A stretch of 64,000 nucleotides of DNA. Origin: an uncultured Lachnospiraceae bacterium (lineage in GTDB: Bacteria > Bacillota > Clostridia > Lachnospirales > Lachnospiraceae). The DNA is taken from the NCBI GenBank assembly GCA_902781655.1, contig CACZJZ010000007.1:45131-109130 (forward strand). The letters are read 5' to 3'. The notes beneath the pieces were generated by a model, which searched no databases, was not told where the DNA came from, and saw only the letters and a list, made by a program, of their open reading frames with translations. Shown in pieces: positions 23,639 through 33,078 of this stretch; the first letter of the stretch is position 1; the number at the start of each line of letters is the position of its first letter. Both the position numbers and the translations under genes were made by a program.

Positions 23639-24688
23639 ATGTCTTTCGAAATCAGCAGTATTGCCGGCTCTGTTTATCAGAGCGATGTCGCGGCCGCCAG
23701 GGCGCGCGCCGCGCAGTATTCTGTTCAAATTCCGGAAGACCGGACTAATCAGGAGGCTGCTGACACGAAGCTGCCTGTGATCAACGGTCTGACCGGAGAT
23801 ACGTATATCCGTTCCTACGTAGATAATACCGGGCGCGAGGACACCGCCTCGCGGTTTCCAGGTTCTTCACAGGATTCTCAGGAGCAGACGGGCAATAACC
23901 GGCTTTCAGACTCCGAAGACCAGTCCGCACACAGACGGTTTCATTTGCCCGGCGCATCGGACCCTGGCCGGTCCGATTCCGTCACCGACGCGTTCCACAC
24001 CCGCGGCGCAGATAAAGCATCTGATGCAAGGCACAGTACCGGCTCAGCGGCGGAAACGGATCAGGTTCGTTCCGCTTCCGGAAGAACGCAGCAGAGCAGC
24101 AGACGCGAAAAGGATCCGGCACTTTCCGATAGGAGTGATACAAAGGCCTCCGATGTCACAAAGATGAGTGCATCGGAACGGGCAGCCTTAATTCGTACTC
24201 TCAGGCTGGAGCAGCAGGAACAGCACAGACAGTTTATCCGGATGATCCGCAACACATTTGGTATGCAGGCAGCCGTCTCATCCGCCTCCGACAGAGAAGT
24301 CGGCAGCTTGGACCCGGATATTCTTGCACTGCTGTCTCAGAACGGCAACGTCTCCGCGGCAGAGGCGCAGGCTGCCGCAAGGCAGGCGCTCGGTGAAGAT
24401 GGCTTCTATGGCGTCACGCAGACATCCAACCGTCTCTTCCAGATGGCAATCACCATGTCCGGCGGGGACGCTGACGTGATGCGCTCTCTGCAGAATGCCA
24501 TTCTTGCCGGTTACAGCCAGGCAGCCTCTGCGTGGGGCACTGATCTGCCCGGCATCTGTGCTGATACCTTGAAAGTCACCAACAGGCTTTTTGATAATTT
24601 CTATTCCTCTCCCACCGGCAGTGCCGCAAACGTATCCGGCTCGTCCGAAAGTGATCAATCCAAAGCATCCGGGTCGGCTTCGATCTGA
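23639..24688 (+). CDS. Uncharacterised protein behind a sigma-28 promoter
   Basis: A 349-aa hydrophilic protein with no signal peptide or transmembrane segment. Residues 1-180 are Ser/Asp/Arg/Gln-rich and probably disordered. Residues 185-225 are a charged helix (ERAALIRTLRLEQQEQHRQFIRMI). Residues 240-330 appear folded and include GYSQAASAWGTDLPGICADT and KVTNRLFDNF, a pattern I associate with conserved hypothetical proteins of flagellated Clostridia, without known function. A GGGGGAAAAG ribosome site precedes the ATG. The promoter ties it to motility. The layout resembles a secreted or scaffold protein, but no function can be assigned. Confidence 0.75.
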   Translation: MSFEISSIAGSVYQSDVAAARARAAQYSVQIPEDRTNQEAADTKLPVINGLTGDTYIRSYVDNTGREDTASRFPGSSQDSQEQTGNNRLSDSEDQSAHRRFHLPGASDPGRSDSVTDAFHTRGADKASDARHSTGSAAETDQVRSASGRTQQSSRREKDPALSDRSDTKASDVTKMSASERAALIRTLRLEQQEQHRQFIRMIRNTFGMQAAVSSASDREVGSLDPDILALLSQNGNVSAAEAQAAARQALGEDGFYGVTQTSNRLFQMAITMSGGDADVMRSLQNAILAGYSQAASAWGTDLPGICADTLKVTNRLFDNFYSSPTGSAANVSGSSESDQSKASGSASI

Positions 24689-24717
24689 CCCGACGGGCAG
24701 CCTCTTTCCGGTCAGAT
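24683..24717. terminator. Bidirectional terminator candidate between convergent genes
   Basis: ATCTGACC/GGTCAGAT inverted repeat (24683-24690 and 24710-24717) with a 19-nt loop, spanning the stop of the plus-strand gene and 5 nt beyond the end of the minus-strand gene. There is no clear T-run. Confidence 0.4.
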
Positions 24718-24722
24718 GAGGT

Positions 24723-25259
24723 TCACTGCGTCTGGACGGCGGCGGAAGGATTTACATCCGTCCCGTCCTTTTCTGTCTTCTCCGGTGAATGGTAATACAC
24801 AATTACCTGTGCCGTCGAATTGAATCTGGTCTTTGTCGAAAACTTTCTGTTTCCTCCCACCGAGACATCGCAGACCATGCCGCTCTGCGCATCCCCCTTA
24901 TCCTTCAGATCATTCAGCGCTCCCTCCGCGAGATTAGTGAATCCTGCGTTTGCAAACAGGCGCAGAACATCTCTGTAGTTTCTGGTCCCGTCGACGGCGT
25001 CCTCGTAGGAAATCGGTGCGGTAGCATAGACAATGGAGCGATCCCGCCCCCACCTTGTAATGAGAGTGATCGCAACAATCGCTGCCGCCATCAGAATCAG
25101 CGCCTTGTTGTTCCGCTGATACCTCTTTTCCTCCTGCGCGTTTCGCGCCTCCGCCGCTCTTCTCTTCCGTCGGGCATAGTTACTTCGCGTCATGCTGCCG
25201 GCCTTCTGTTCTTCGCCAACATCATGTTGCTTTTCTTCCTCTCTCCCTCTCATACTCAT
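24723..25259 (-). CDS. Small membrane-anchored protein of unknown function
   Basis: A 178-aa protein. The N-terminus is Arg/Glu/Gln-rich, followed by one transmembrane helix (about residues 52-68, ALILMAAAIVAITLI) and an extracytoplasmic domain. The domain has a PASTA-like or YARHG-like repeat feel: YRDVLRLFANAGFTNLAEGALNDL, then a glycine turn (VGGNRKFSTKTRF) and a final beta strand AQVIVYYHS. I recall this domain from many clostridial hypothetical proteins but know no function. The start may be the ATG at 25193 (MTRSNYARRK) rather than 25259. It follows the GH13 gene by 37 nt and may be co-transcribed with it. Confidence 0.7.
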   Translation of the reverse strand: MSMRGREEEKQHDVGEEQKAGSMTRSNYARRKRRAAEARNAQEEKRYQRNNKALILMAAAIVAITLITRWGRDRSIVYATAPISYEDAVDGTRNYRDVLRLFANAGFTNLAEGALNDLKDKGDAQSGMVCDVSVGGNRKFSTKTRFNSTAQVIVYYHSPEKTEKDGTDVNPSAAVQTQ

Positions 25260-25296
25260 ATCGATACCTTTGTCACCTCTTGTGGCATTTCTCCAC

Positions 25297-27345
25297 TCAC
25301 GCTCTCCACCGCAGAATAACTGCGCTGGTTTTGCCGAGGGTCAGCGTGAGGCTGCCGTCTGTCACGGCAAAATCTGCCGGTTCCGTGGTGAATCCGTCTT
25401 CCCCGCTCAGGCAGATTCGTTCCATCACCGCGTTTTTCGGAACGCCGCAGTACCACACCGGAAGGGTCTTCGTGACCTCCCCGCCGCCGTTGTTGACCGC
25501 TACGACGATGGTGCCGCGGTGATCGAAACGTCCGTATGCCATGTACTGGTAATCCAGCGCCAGCGGGCGCAGCGCGCCCATGGTAAGGCAGCTGTTCTCC
25601 TTATGAATGCGGATCAGTTCCCTGTGATAACGAATCAGGTCCTGATCCTCGTGCCCCCAGGGATAGGTCCGCCGGTCGTCCGGGTCTGTAAATCCGCAAA
25701 GTCCGGCCTCGTCGCCGTAATAAATCGTCGGCGCGCCGGGCCAGGTGAACTGGACCGCTGCCGCCTCCCGCATCACCGCCTTGTTCACGCCCTCCTCCGC
25801 TGCCGCGGAGCCGAGCGTGTTCACACGCCCGACCTTGTGATTGGTCCGGGTGAGGAAACGCGAATGATCGTGGTTTGACAGCTCATTCATGGAGATAAAC
25901 ATGGGCTGCGGCGGCATATTCTCGTTCCAGTACCAGTTCATCTGCTTCCACGCATTGTCCGCATTCCCGAACAGATCCTGTCGGAAATCGTCGCTGTGCT
26001 TTTCCATGCCGGTGAGAAACCAGGTGAGCGGCTCCATGAACGCGTCGTAATTCATCACCGTGTCCCATTGATCTCCCTGCAGCCAGGAGGACGAATCCCC
26101 ATAATTCTCCGCGAGCACCACCGCATCCGGATTGGCCTGTTTCACCACCTTCCGGAACTCACGCCAGAACCAGTGGTTGAATTCCGCCGAGTGCCCGAGG
26201 TCCGCCGCCACATCGAGCCGCCATCCGTCCGCGTGATACGGCGCGGAAACCCATTTCCGCCCGACATCCAGAATCGCCTGTGTCAGCGAGCGGGACGCCT
26301 CATAGTTTAGTTTTGGCAGAGTGTCGTGTCCCCACCAGCCGTCATAATTGCCGTTGTACGGCCAGCTGTCCGCGTTGAACTTGAAATAGTTCCGGTACGG
26401 CGAATTCCGGTCAATATAGGCGCCCTTTTCGCAGCCGGGTATATCCTCATAAATCCGCTCCCGGTCCAGCCACCGGTTGAAGGACCCGCAGTGATTGAAC
26501 ACGCCGTCCATGATCACGCGGATGCCGCGCCGGTGCGCCTCCGCAATAAAATCCGCAAACATCTGATCGCTCGCCCGCAGATTTTCCGGATTCGTTGTGC
26601 GGTCGATATACCGCGTGGCATTCCGGTTCCCGTGCCCGTCCGGCGGGAGCAGCGCTCCCTCGTCGTGCACGATTTTGCCGACATGCGGGTCGATGTGCCC
26701 GTAATCCTGCGCGTCATACTTGTGGTTCGAAGGAGACACAAAGAGCGGGTTGAAATAGATCACATTGACTCCGAGTTCTTCGAGATAGTCCAGCTTGTCC
26801 AGCACGCCCTTCAGATCTCCGCCGTAGAAGCGGTGCACATCCATATTCTGTGGCAGGCTGTTCCAGTCCTCCACTCTCTGCGCATGCAGCCCGAGGTACT
26901 CATACTCATCCGTAAGCACGTCATTGGATTTATCCCCGTTGCAGAACCGGTCGACATAGATCTGATAGATGACCGCGCCGCGCATCCAGTCCGGCACACG
27001 GTACCCCGGAATCAGATTCCAGTAGCACGCCTGATCCACATAATCCACCGCGCCGTGGCGCGTATACAGAATATGCCTGCCGTCCGTCGTATAAATATTA
27101 AAATAATAAGACAGTCTGCGGTCGTCCAGCGCGATGACGGCGGAATACCAGCAAAATTCTTCATTCTCGCGCGTCTTGACCATCTCGTAATCCCGGTCTG
27201 ACTCCACCGTCAGCGTGCACCGGTCCACGCCCTCCTTCCCGGTCCGGACACGGAGCATCGCAATCGAATAAGGAGCCGGCTCCCACGGCTCCACGTACTG
27301 TGGCGAATAATCGGAAAACAACGCATTGATGTCAAAATCTGCCAT
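25297..27345 (-). CDS. GH13 family alpha-glucan hydrolase (neopullulanase/amylase type)
   Basis: A 682-aa enzyme without signal peptide, so probably cytoplasmic. Residues 20-105 form an N-terminal beta domain like that of maltodextrin-acting enzymes. The TIM barrel follows (about 120-590) with the four conserved GH13 regions: DGVFNHCG (280-287), GWRLDVAAD with nucleophile D378, acid/base E413 in LAENYGD, and NHD with D493. A C-terminal beta domain ends the protein. It probably cleaves maltodextrins or cyclodextrins taken up by ABC systems such as the one at 50753-54156. The ATG at 27345 has an AAGGGG site. Exact specificity cannot be read from sequence. Confidence 0.9.
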   Translation of the reverse strand: MADFDINALFSDYSPQYVEPWEPAPYSIAMLRVRTGKEGVDRCTLTVESDRDYEMVKTRENEEFCWYSAVIALDDRRLSYYFNIYTTDGRHILYTRHGAVDYVDQACYWNLIPGYRVPDWMRGAVIYQIYVDRFCNGDKSNDVLTDEYEYLGLHAQRVEDWNSLPQNMDVHRFYGGDLKGVLDKLDYLEELGVNVIYFNPLFVSPSNHKYDAQDYGHIDPHVGKIVHDEGALLPPDGHGNRNATRYIDRTTNPENLRASDQMFADFIAEAHRRGIRVIMDGVFNHCGSFNRWLDRERIYEDIPGCEKGAYIDRNSPYRNYFKFNADSWPYNGNYDGWWGHDTLPKLNYEASRSLTQAILDVGRKWVSAPYHADGWRLDVAADLGHSAEFNHWFWREFRKVVKQANPDAVVLAENYGDSSSWLQGDQWDTVMNYDAFMEPLTWFLTGMEKHSDDFRQDLFGNADNAWKQMNWYWNENMPPQPMFISMNELSNHDHSRFLTRTNHKVGRVNTLGSAAAEEGVNKAVMREAAAVQFTWPGAPTIYYGDEAGLCGFTDPDDRRTYPWGHEDQDLIRYHRELIRIHKENSCLTMGALRPLALDYQYMAYGRFDHRGTIVVAVNNGGGEVTKTLPVWYCGVPKNAVMERICLSGEDGFTTEPADFAVTDGSLTLTLGKTSAVILRWRA

Positions 27346-27375
27346 GAGTGCCCCTTTTCAAAAACAATTACTTTC

Positions 27376-27381
27376 AGTATA
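27376..27381 (-). promoter_or_regulatory. Possible -10 element for the GH13 gene
   Basis: TATACT on the minus strand, 31 nt before the ATG of the GH13 gene. No good -35 lies 17 nt upstream, so the promoter is weak or needs an activator. Confidence 0.3.
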
Positions 27382-27414
27382 CCGCACCGTATGCGGATTT
27401 GGGAATTTCGCGCA

Positions 27415-27450
27415 CGAAAAAACGCGGCACTTGGGGGGAGCCGCGTCTTT
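27415..27450. terminator. Bidirectional intrinsic terminator downstream of ftsH
   Basis: CGCGGC (27423-27428) pairs with GCCGCG (27440-27445). Read on the minus strand the stem is followed by TTTTTT (27415-27422), which suits the end of the ftsH transcript 150 nt downstream of its stop. The plus strand has a short T-run too. Confidence 0.75.
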
Positions 27451-27596
27451 TCTGAGAAGGTATTCTTCTTATGGGGTATAGCAAAAACTTAAATGTATTG
27501 GGGGGTTACGACTAGTATACTAACATTCCCCTCCATCGCGGTAAATATGGGACATTCACAAAGTTTACAAAAACTGCCCCGTGTTTTTGTGCAAAA

Positions 27597-29426
27597 TTAC
27601 GCGTTCTCGAATAGTGCGTTGAACTCGTCGCCCGTGATCTTCTCCTTCTCGATCAGCAATGCCGCCGCCCGGTCCAAAACATCCCTGCGGCTCTCAATAA
27701 TCTTCTTTGCCTTCGCGTAGCAGTCGGTCACGATCGCCTTTACTTCCTTGTCGATCTCTCCGCTCATGAACTCCGAATGCTTGCTCGTATGGCCCAGGTC
27801 ATAGCCGAGGAAGACGTCCTCTTCCTCCTGGTCATAGTTGATCGTCCCGATCGACTCCGAGAAGCCATACCGTGTCACCATCGCCCTGGCTTCCTGCGTC
27901 GCCTTCTTGATGTCGGAGGACGCGCCGGTCGTGATGTCGTCGAGCACCAGCTGCTCCGCGATGCGTCCGCCGAGAGAAACCATAATGTCCTGCAGCATCT
28001 GCCCCCGCGTGACAAACATCTCATCCTTTTCCGGAAGCGGCATCGTGTACCCGGCAGCGCCCATACCGGTCGGAATGATGGAAACCGTATAGACCGGTCC
28101 CACATCCGGCAGATCATGGAACAGAATCGCATGTCCCGCCTCGTGGTAGGCCGTGATCCGCTTCTCTTTCTCCGAAATCACGCGGCTGTGCTTCTCCGCA
28201 CCGATCCCCACCTTGACAAACGCCTGGCGAATGTCGGCCTGCGTGATAAAGTTCTCATTCCGCGAGGCCGCGCCGATGGCCGCCTCATTCAGCAGATTTT
28301 CCAGGTCTGCGCCGGAGAAGCCCGCCGTGGTCTGCGCAATTGTCCTCAGATCGACATCGTCCGCCAGCTTTTTGTTCCGGGCGTGAACCTTCAGAATTTC
28401 CTCCCGTCCCCGGATATCCGGCAGCGAGACCGTGATCTTCCGGTCAAACCGTCCCGGCCGCAGAATGGCCGGATCCAGAATATCAGCGCGGTTCGTCGCC
28501 GCCATCACGATGATGCCCTCGTTCTCGCCAAAGCCGTCCATCTCGACCAGCAGCTGATTCAGCGTCTGTTCCCGTTCGTCATGACCGCCGCCAAGTCCGG
28601 TTCCTCTGCGCCTTGCCACGGCGTCGATCTCATCAATGAAGACGATGCAGGGGGCATTCTTCTTGGCCTCCTCAAACAGATCGCGGACACGCGAGGCGCC
28701 GACACCAACGAACATCTCGACAAAATCCGACCCGGAGATGGAGAAGAACGGCACGCCGGCCTCCCCCGCCACCGCCTTGGCCAGCAGCGTCTTGCCGGTG
28801 CCCGGCTGTCCCTCGAGCAGAACGCCCTTCGGAATTCTCGCGCCGATCGCCGTGTACTTCCCCGGGTTCTTGAGGAAATCCACGATTTCCTCGAGCTGCT
28901 CCTTCTCCTCCTCGAGTCCGGCCACATCCGCAAACGTGTGCTTACTCTTCAGATCATCCCGCTTCGCATTGCTCTTGCCAAAATTCATCATTCTGGCATT
29001 GGTGCTGTTCGCGCCGTTCTGCCCCGACATCAGGAAAAAGAAGAAAAAGCAGATCACCGTGACCAGCAGGATCGGCAGGACGTCCGACAGGAACCAGTTC
29101 TCCTGCGGCACATCCCGCACAGCCGGGTCAAGGCCGGCCTTTCTGGCCTCGTCCTCCAGCTCGTTCACATCCGTCGCATAAAAGGTCTCAACGCTGCCGT
29201 CACTCAACGTGACGCGCACCGAACCCGTGGGCGTCTCCCGGTTTGGAATGACCACGACATTCTTCACCGTTCCCTTGTCCAGTGCCTGCTCGTATTGTCC
29301 CCGTGTATAGGCCTGGGCATTGGATGCCATTGTCCCCCTGACATACTGCATGAGCATCAGAAACGCCAGAAGAACAATCAGCCCCACCCAGAAATAACTG
29401 TTGCTGTTTCTTTGATTTTTGTCCAT
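27597..29426 (-). CDS. ftsH: ATP-dependent zinc metalloprotease FtsH
   Basis: A 609-aa membrane-bound AAA protease. Two transmembrane helices (residues 11-28 and 113-133) flank a small extracytoplasmic domain. The AAA module has Walker A GQPGTGKT (206-213), Walker B IVFIDEID (261-268) and the SRH region near 318-330. The protease domain has the zinc motif HEAGH at 428-432. It degrades misfolded membrane proteins and short-lived regulators. It ends the tilS-hpt-ftsH series, the normal Firmicutes order, with 125 nt to hpt. AAAGGA precedes the ATG. Confidence 0.97.
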   Translation of the reverse strand: MDKNQRNSNSYFWVGLIVLLAFLMLMQYVRGTMASNAQAYTRGQYEQALDKGTVKNVVVIPNRETPTGSVRVTLSDGSVETFYATDVNELEDEARKAGLDPAVRDVPQENWFLSDVLPILLVTVICFFFFFLMSGQNGANSTNARMMNFGKSNAKRDDLKSKHTFADVAGLEEEKEQLEEIVDFLKNPGKYTAIGARIPKGVLLEGQPGTGKTLLAKAVAGEAGVPFFSISGSDFVEMFVGVGASRVRDLFEEAKKNAPCIVFIDEIDAVARRRGTGLGGGHDEREQTLNQLLVEMDGFGENEGIIVMAATNRADILDPAILRPGRFDRKITVSLPDIRGREEILKVHARNKKLADDVDLRTIAQTTAGFSGADLENLLNEAAIGAASRNENFITQADIRQAFVKVGIGAEKHSRVISEKEKRITAYHEAGHAILFHDLPDVGPVYTVSIIPTGMGAAGYTMPLPEKDEMFVTRGQMLQDIMVSLGGRIAEQLVLDDITTGASSDIKKATQEARAMVTRYGFSESIGTINYDQEEEDVFLGYDLGHTSKHSEFMSGEIDKEVKAIVTDCYAKAKKIIESRRDVLDRAAALLIEKEKITGDEFNALFENA

Positions 29427-29551
29427 ATAGTTCCTTTATGTGCCCTCATTTCCAGCTTTCCTGTTCCACGCACCTGCTGCGCACGCGGCTCTGGCAGTTC
29501 CTGTTTTGCTGAGCGAGGGCAGTTTCCGTTCTTCGCCCGCGCCGCTTCGGC

Positions 29552-30085
29552 TCACTCCGTTTCCACCACGCCGATGAACGGCAGGTTGCGGTACTTCTGA
29601 TCATAATCCATGCCGTATCCGACGACAAACTCATCCGGAATTTCAAAGCCGCGGTAATCCGGGATCATTTCCACCACTCGTCTTGCCGGCTTGTCGAGCA
29701 GCGTCGCCACGCGCAGCGATTTTGCCCCGCGATTGTTGAGAAATTTTGTCAGATAGGAAAGCGTCCGCCCGGAATCGACGATATCCTCCACAATGATAAC
29801 GTCCAGTCCCTCGACCGGACGGTCCAGATCCTTGTTGATCTTCACCACGCCGCTGGATTCCGTCCCGCTTCCGTAACTCGACACAGACATGAAATCAATA
29901 TACACCGGCACCGTGATGCGCTTCGCCAGCTCGCACATGAAGAAGCTCGCGCCCTTCAGAATGCCGATCAGATTGACGCTCTTTCCTGCATAGTCCCGCG
30001 AAATCTGTGCTCCCAGCTCACGGATTCTCCGGTCTACCTCCTCTTCGCTGTACAGTACCCGGATGTTGTCCTCGTATTCAGCCAT
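29552..30085 (-). CDS. hpt: Hypoxanthine phosphoribosyltransferase
   Basis: A 177-aa purine salvage enzyme making IMP (and GMP) from hypoxanthine (guanine) and PRPP. The PRPP-binding loop EDIVDSGRT is at residues 100-108, the active-site loop MSVSSYGSGTESSG at 66-79, and the C-terminal purine-contact region (FVVGYGMDY) near 150. Length is normal. It lies 68 nt after tilS with AAAGGA before the ATG. In B. subtilis HprT and TilS also influence ftsH expression from this locus. Confidence 0.96.
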   Translation of the reverse strand: MAEYEDNIRVLYSEEEVDRRIRELGAQISRDYAGKSVNLIGILKGASFFMCELAKRITVPVYIDFMSVSSYGSGTESSGVVKINKDLDRPVEGLDVIIVEDIVDSGRTLSYLTKFLNNRGAKSLRVATLLDKPARRVVEMIPDYRGFEIPDEFVVGYGMDYDQKYRNLPFIGVVETE

Positions 30086-30153
30086 AGTATCCTTTCCGCC
30101 GCGCCCTGAAGCGACTTTCTTTAAAACTTTTCTGCCTCCATGCAGGCATACTT

Positions 30154-31722
30154 CTATTCCATATCCAGCCGGATCTCCAGAATCCTCCGGGTATTCTCAG
30201 ACACCAGAAACGCCGCGCTGACCCGATATCCCGGGATCCACAGCACCTCCTGTCCGCACATCGGCAGAACAACCCTGTCCCGCAGACCAGCCGGCATCTT
30301 GCCGTCAATGAAGCAGCGCCCAAGTGTCTTGCTGCTGCCCTCCTCTGACAGCGTCAGCCGGTCTCCCGGCCGCCGCGTGCGGAAATCGACAGTTGAAGTG
30401 ATTTTATCATAATCGAACCATTTCGTACACAGACCGGACGGGATGACAGCGCCGTCCGGACGGTCAAACACCCGCGTCTCGTAAGCGTCAGCCGCGGTCG
30501 GAACCGCCACGCCATTCCAGCGCCAGCGCTCCCCGGAGCGACCGGGTTCTGGCAGTTCCCGCTGCTCCGTCATCCGTCTCTCAAACCAGAGGTCGTCATA
30601 CTGCTTTCGCGCAAGGATGCCGCAGGGCAGTGTAAGTTCCGCATTGCCGCCGGTCTGAAGCAGTCTATCCAGCGCTGCCACATGCTCCGCAGAAATGTCT
30701 TTCTTTCTCCCAGCCGCCCGGACCAGCGCCGCATACAGCACCCGCCGCCGCATAAACGGGGCGAGTGCCTGGAGCCGGGAAACTGCATAGACTTCTCCTC
30801 CTGTTGCGCCCGCGTAGTCCATATGCACGTCTGTTTTCGAACGTGTTATCTCCCCGCCCTGATGCCTGATTATCCCCGTTTTGCTGCCCGCCTCTGGTCG
30901 TGCGGCTTCTCCATTCTTCTGCCCTCCAGCCTCAGCATTTCCGTCTCCCTCAATGCTTTCCATGATAAGGCACCGTCTCCGTGCCTTCTCCGTCTCCGTC
31001 TCCAGAAAAGCCTCTGCCTCCGCTGCCTCCAGAGCTGCCGCGGCCAGATGCCGGTCCGCCTCGGCATTGACGCCGCTTCGAAGCAGCGGCATCACCTGAT
31101 GCCGGATTCGGTTTCGCGTGTAATCGTTGCAGTCATTTGTCTCGTCCGTGCACCATGGAATCCGCCTCTCCCGCAGAAATGCCTCGATTTCCTCTCTGCT
31201 GCAGGTCAGCAGCGGATGAATGACATTGCCGGAAACAGGCCGGATTCCGGCAAATCCGGCTATTCTCCCTCCCCGGCACAGATGAAAGAGCAGCGTCTCC
31301 GCGGAGTCCTCCAGATGATGAGCAAGCGCGATCCGCACCGGACACGCCGAATCCGCCCACCGCGCAGCCGCCTCCGCGAACGCCTGCTGCCGCAGGATTC
31401 TGCCGGCCTCCTCCGTGGACAGCCCCTGCTCCGCCGCGTAATCCGCCGCCCGGACGTGCACCACCCGCAGCGGGATATCCCGCTTCTCCGTGAACGCACG
31501 GACATACGCCTCATCCCGGTCCGCCGTCGCCCGCAGTCCGTGATGCACATGCACCGCCTCCAGCGTCCCGGAGAGCCTTCCATTTTTCATTCGCTCATAC
31601 AGGGCTTCCATCAGGCAGACAGAATCCGCCCCGCCGGACAGCCCCACAATCACGTGAGCTCCCGGCGGAATCATGTCAAACCGCCGGATGACCTGATCCA
31701 TTTTTGTTGTAAGATTTCCCAT
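30154..31722 (-). CDS. tilS: tRNA(Ile)-lysidine synthase TilS
   Basis: A 522-aa enzyme that converts C34 of the AUA-reading tRNA-Ile to lysidine. The PP-loop SGGADS is at residues 29-34, followed by the VHVHHGLR block (near 62-69) and a C-terminal substrate-recognition domain (about 390-520, with FRTRRPGDRLTLSEEGSSKTLGRCFID). A stretch near 245-305 is low-complexity and looks like a lineage-specific insert. The start is uncertain: the ATG at 31722 is chosen, but an in-frame TTG at 31755 and an ATG at 31701 are possible; none has a strong ribosome site. Confidence 0.93.
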   Translation of the reverse strand: MGNLTTKMDQVIRRFDMIPPGAHVIVGLSGGADSVCLMEALYERMKNGRLSGTLEAVHVHHGLRATADRDEAYVRAFTEKRDIPLRVVHVRAADYAAEQGLSTEEAGRILRQQAFAEAAARWADSACPVRIALAHHLEDSAETLLFHLCRGGRIAGFAGIRPVSGNVIHPLLTCSREEIEAFLRERRIPWCTDETNDCNDYTRNRIRHQVMPLLRSGVNAEADRHLAAAALEAAEAEAFLETETEKARRRCLIMESIEGDGNAEAGGQKNGEAARPEAGSKTGIIRHQGGEITRSKTDVHMDYAGATGGEVYAVSRLQALAPFMRRRVLYAALVRAAGRKKDISAEHVAALDRLLQTGGNAELTLPCGILARKQYDDLWFERRMTEQRELPEPGRSGERWRWNGVAVPTAADAYETRVFDRPDGAVIPSGLCTKWFDYDKITSTVDFRTRRPGDRLTLSEEGSSKTLGRCFIDGKMPAGLRDRVVLPMCGQEVLWIPGYRVSAAFLVSENTRRILEIRLDME

Positions 31723-31899
31723 GGTCCATACCGTGAAATAATACTGATGCCCCAAAGCCGAATGTTGGATGTTTGTCTTCTCTATGATGATAGTACAGCC
31801 TCTGACTCATGCAAAGAAACGCAGACACTTTTTCCTGCATATTATGCTTTGCAAACCCTGCCCTTCCGATTTATTATGATTCCCCGGAGGACTCAAATC

Positions 31900-32544
31900 A
31901 TGCAGCTTCGTCTGGACGGGCGCGCGGCGCGCAGCCATTTTGCCATTATGATGGCCGGGATCTTTCTTATGGGATTCACGGTCTCCCTGCTCATCAATGT
32001 CGATCTGGGAATGGACTCTTTCACATTCTTCAATGTGCAGCTGTCCCGCATCCTCGGCATCTCCTACGGCACCTGTACGCTGATGGTGCATGCGGTGTTC
32101 CTGCTCTTTGTCCTCTGGAAAGGGCGCGATCTCATCGGTCTCGGGACGCTGGCCAACATGTTTCTCATCGGATACCTCTCCGATTTCTTCCGCTGGGTGT
32201 GGCGTAAAACGCTTCCTGCTGATGTTTTCACCCGGATGCCTTCCCGCGCGGTCATTTTTGCCCTCGCGCTTGCTGTCTTCCTGTTCGGCTGCGGTCTCTA
32301 TATGAATGGGCGCATGGGCGTCGCTCCCTTCGACGCCATTCCGATCATGCTCTGCCGCGGCAGGCACCATCTTCCGTTCGCCGCCGTCCGCATGATCTAC
32401 GATTTTCTCGCGATCTTCCTCGGCTGCCTGCTCGGCGGTCGTCCAACCATCGGCAATGTTCTGATGGTGATCTTCCTCGGCCCGGTCACGAGCGCCATCG
32501 GGCGATCTCTGTCAAAACTGGAGCTTCGCCGCAGGCTTGCCTGA
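31900..32544 (+). CDS. YczE/YitT-like integral membrane protein
   Basis: A 214-aa protein with about five hydrophobic segments. The pattern GFTVSLLINVDLGMDSFTFFNVQLS, then GVAPFDAIPIMLC, resembles the YczE/YyaS family (DUF161-related). The function is unknown. It is the only plus-strand gene between 25 kb and 46 kb and is inserted between the tilS and divIC genes, where sporulating relatives carry spoIIE. The ATG at 31900 has CCGGAGG 9 nt upstream; a slightly earlier ATG at 31878 lacks this. Confidence 0.8.
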   Translation: MQLRLDGRAARSHFAIMMAGIFLMGFTVSLLINVDLGMDSFTFFNVQLSRILGISYGTCTLMVHAVFLLFVLWKGRDLIGLGTLANMFLIGYLSDFFRWVWRKTLPADVFTRMPSRAVIFALALAVFLFGCGLYMNGRMGVAPFDAIPIMLCRGRHHLPFAAVRMIYDFLAIFLGCLLGGRPTIGNVLMVIFLGPVTSAIGRSLSKLELRRRLA

Positions 32545-32573
32545 TGTGGCGCAACCGTCATCTGGTGCTACGC

Positions 32574-32622
32574 AAAAGGGCAATGACCGGATTATTTCTT
32601 CCGCCACTGCCCTTTTCAAATC
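32574..32622. terminator. Bidirectional terminator between the YczE-like gene and divIC
   Basis: AAAAGGGCA (32574-32582) pairs with TGCCCTTTT (32608-32616); an inner CGGA/TCCG stem extends it. T-runs lie at both sides, so it can end the plus-strand transcript and the minus-strand divIC transcript. Confidence 0.65.
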
Positions 32623-32748
32623 TTTTTCAGAATCGTTCTGCGCGCCAGATGTCCCGTGGGATATCCAGTACGCGCCCTGTCCATCTTTGTCCTGTGCAGA
32701 TTTTTCCGCATCCATTTCGGCAGCATGCTGCCGCCGCAGTCCGACTGC

Positions 32749-33066
32749 TCACTTGTCGCTGCTTTCATTCTTGTAGACCGTCTCTCCATCGTGGACAAGG
32801 CCCAGCTTTTCCTTGGCAATCTCCTCGACATACTTCCGCGTCTTCGTATATTTTGCGTACTCCTCGATATCCTCTGCGCGTTTGTTCTCGTCGTTGAGCT
32901 GCTGCTGCAGTTCCGCTTCCTTCTGGCTGTTTGCGTCCAGTGTTTCCTTCAGTCCCATGGCCTTATACCCGATCACGATCACCATCAGAAGCACCACCAG
33001 CGCAATCAGAATCAAACTGCCGGAGCGTCCTCTATTCCGTTTTCGCTTTCCCGCTGCTCTCTGCAC
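32749..33066 (-). CDS. divIC: Septum formation initiator DivIC/FtsB family protein
   Basis: A 105-aa bitopic division protein. A basic N-terminus (residues 1-16) is followed by one transmembrane helix (18-38), a coiled coil (about 45-75, TLDANSQKEAELQQQLNDEN) and the family end motif (YVEEIAKEKLGLVHDGETVY). It works with FtsL/DivIB at the septum. It starts 12 nt after rqcP. In spore-forming relatives yabP and yabQ lie between these two genes; here they are missing. Confidence 0.9.
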   Translation of the reverse strand: MQRAAGKRKRNRGRSGSLILIALVVLLMVIVIGYKAMGLKETLDANSQKEAELQQQLNDENKRAEDIEEYAKYTKTRKYVEEIAKEKLGLVHDGETVYKNESSDK

Positions 33067-33078
33067 AATCTGCCTTCC

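Noticed and set aside
27446-27596. A small gene in the gap downstream of ftsH
   Set aside because: The plus-strand frame there has no ribosome site, crosses into the ftsH 3' end, and shows no family resemblance. I see only the terminator and a TAGTATACTA palindrome.
30682-31899. Plus-strand frame running into the YczE-like gene
   Set aside because: It lies opposite tilS and lacks any family resemblance. The ribosome site CCGGAGG marks the start at 31900.
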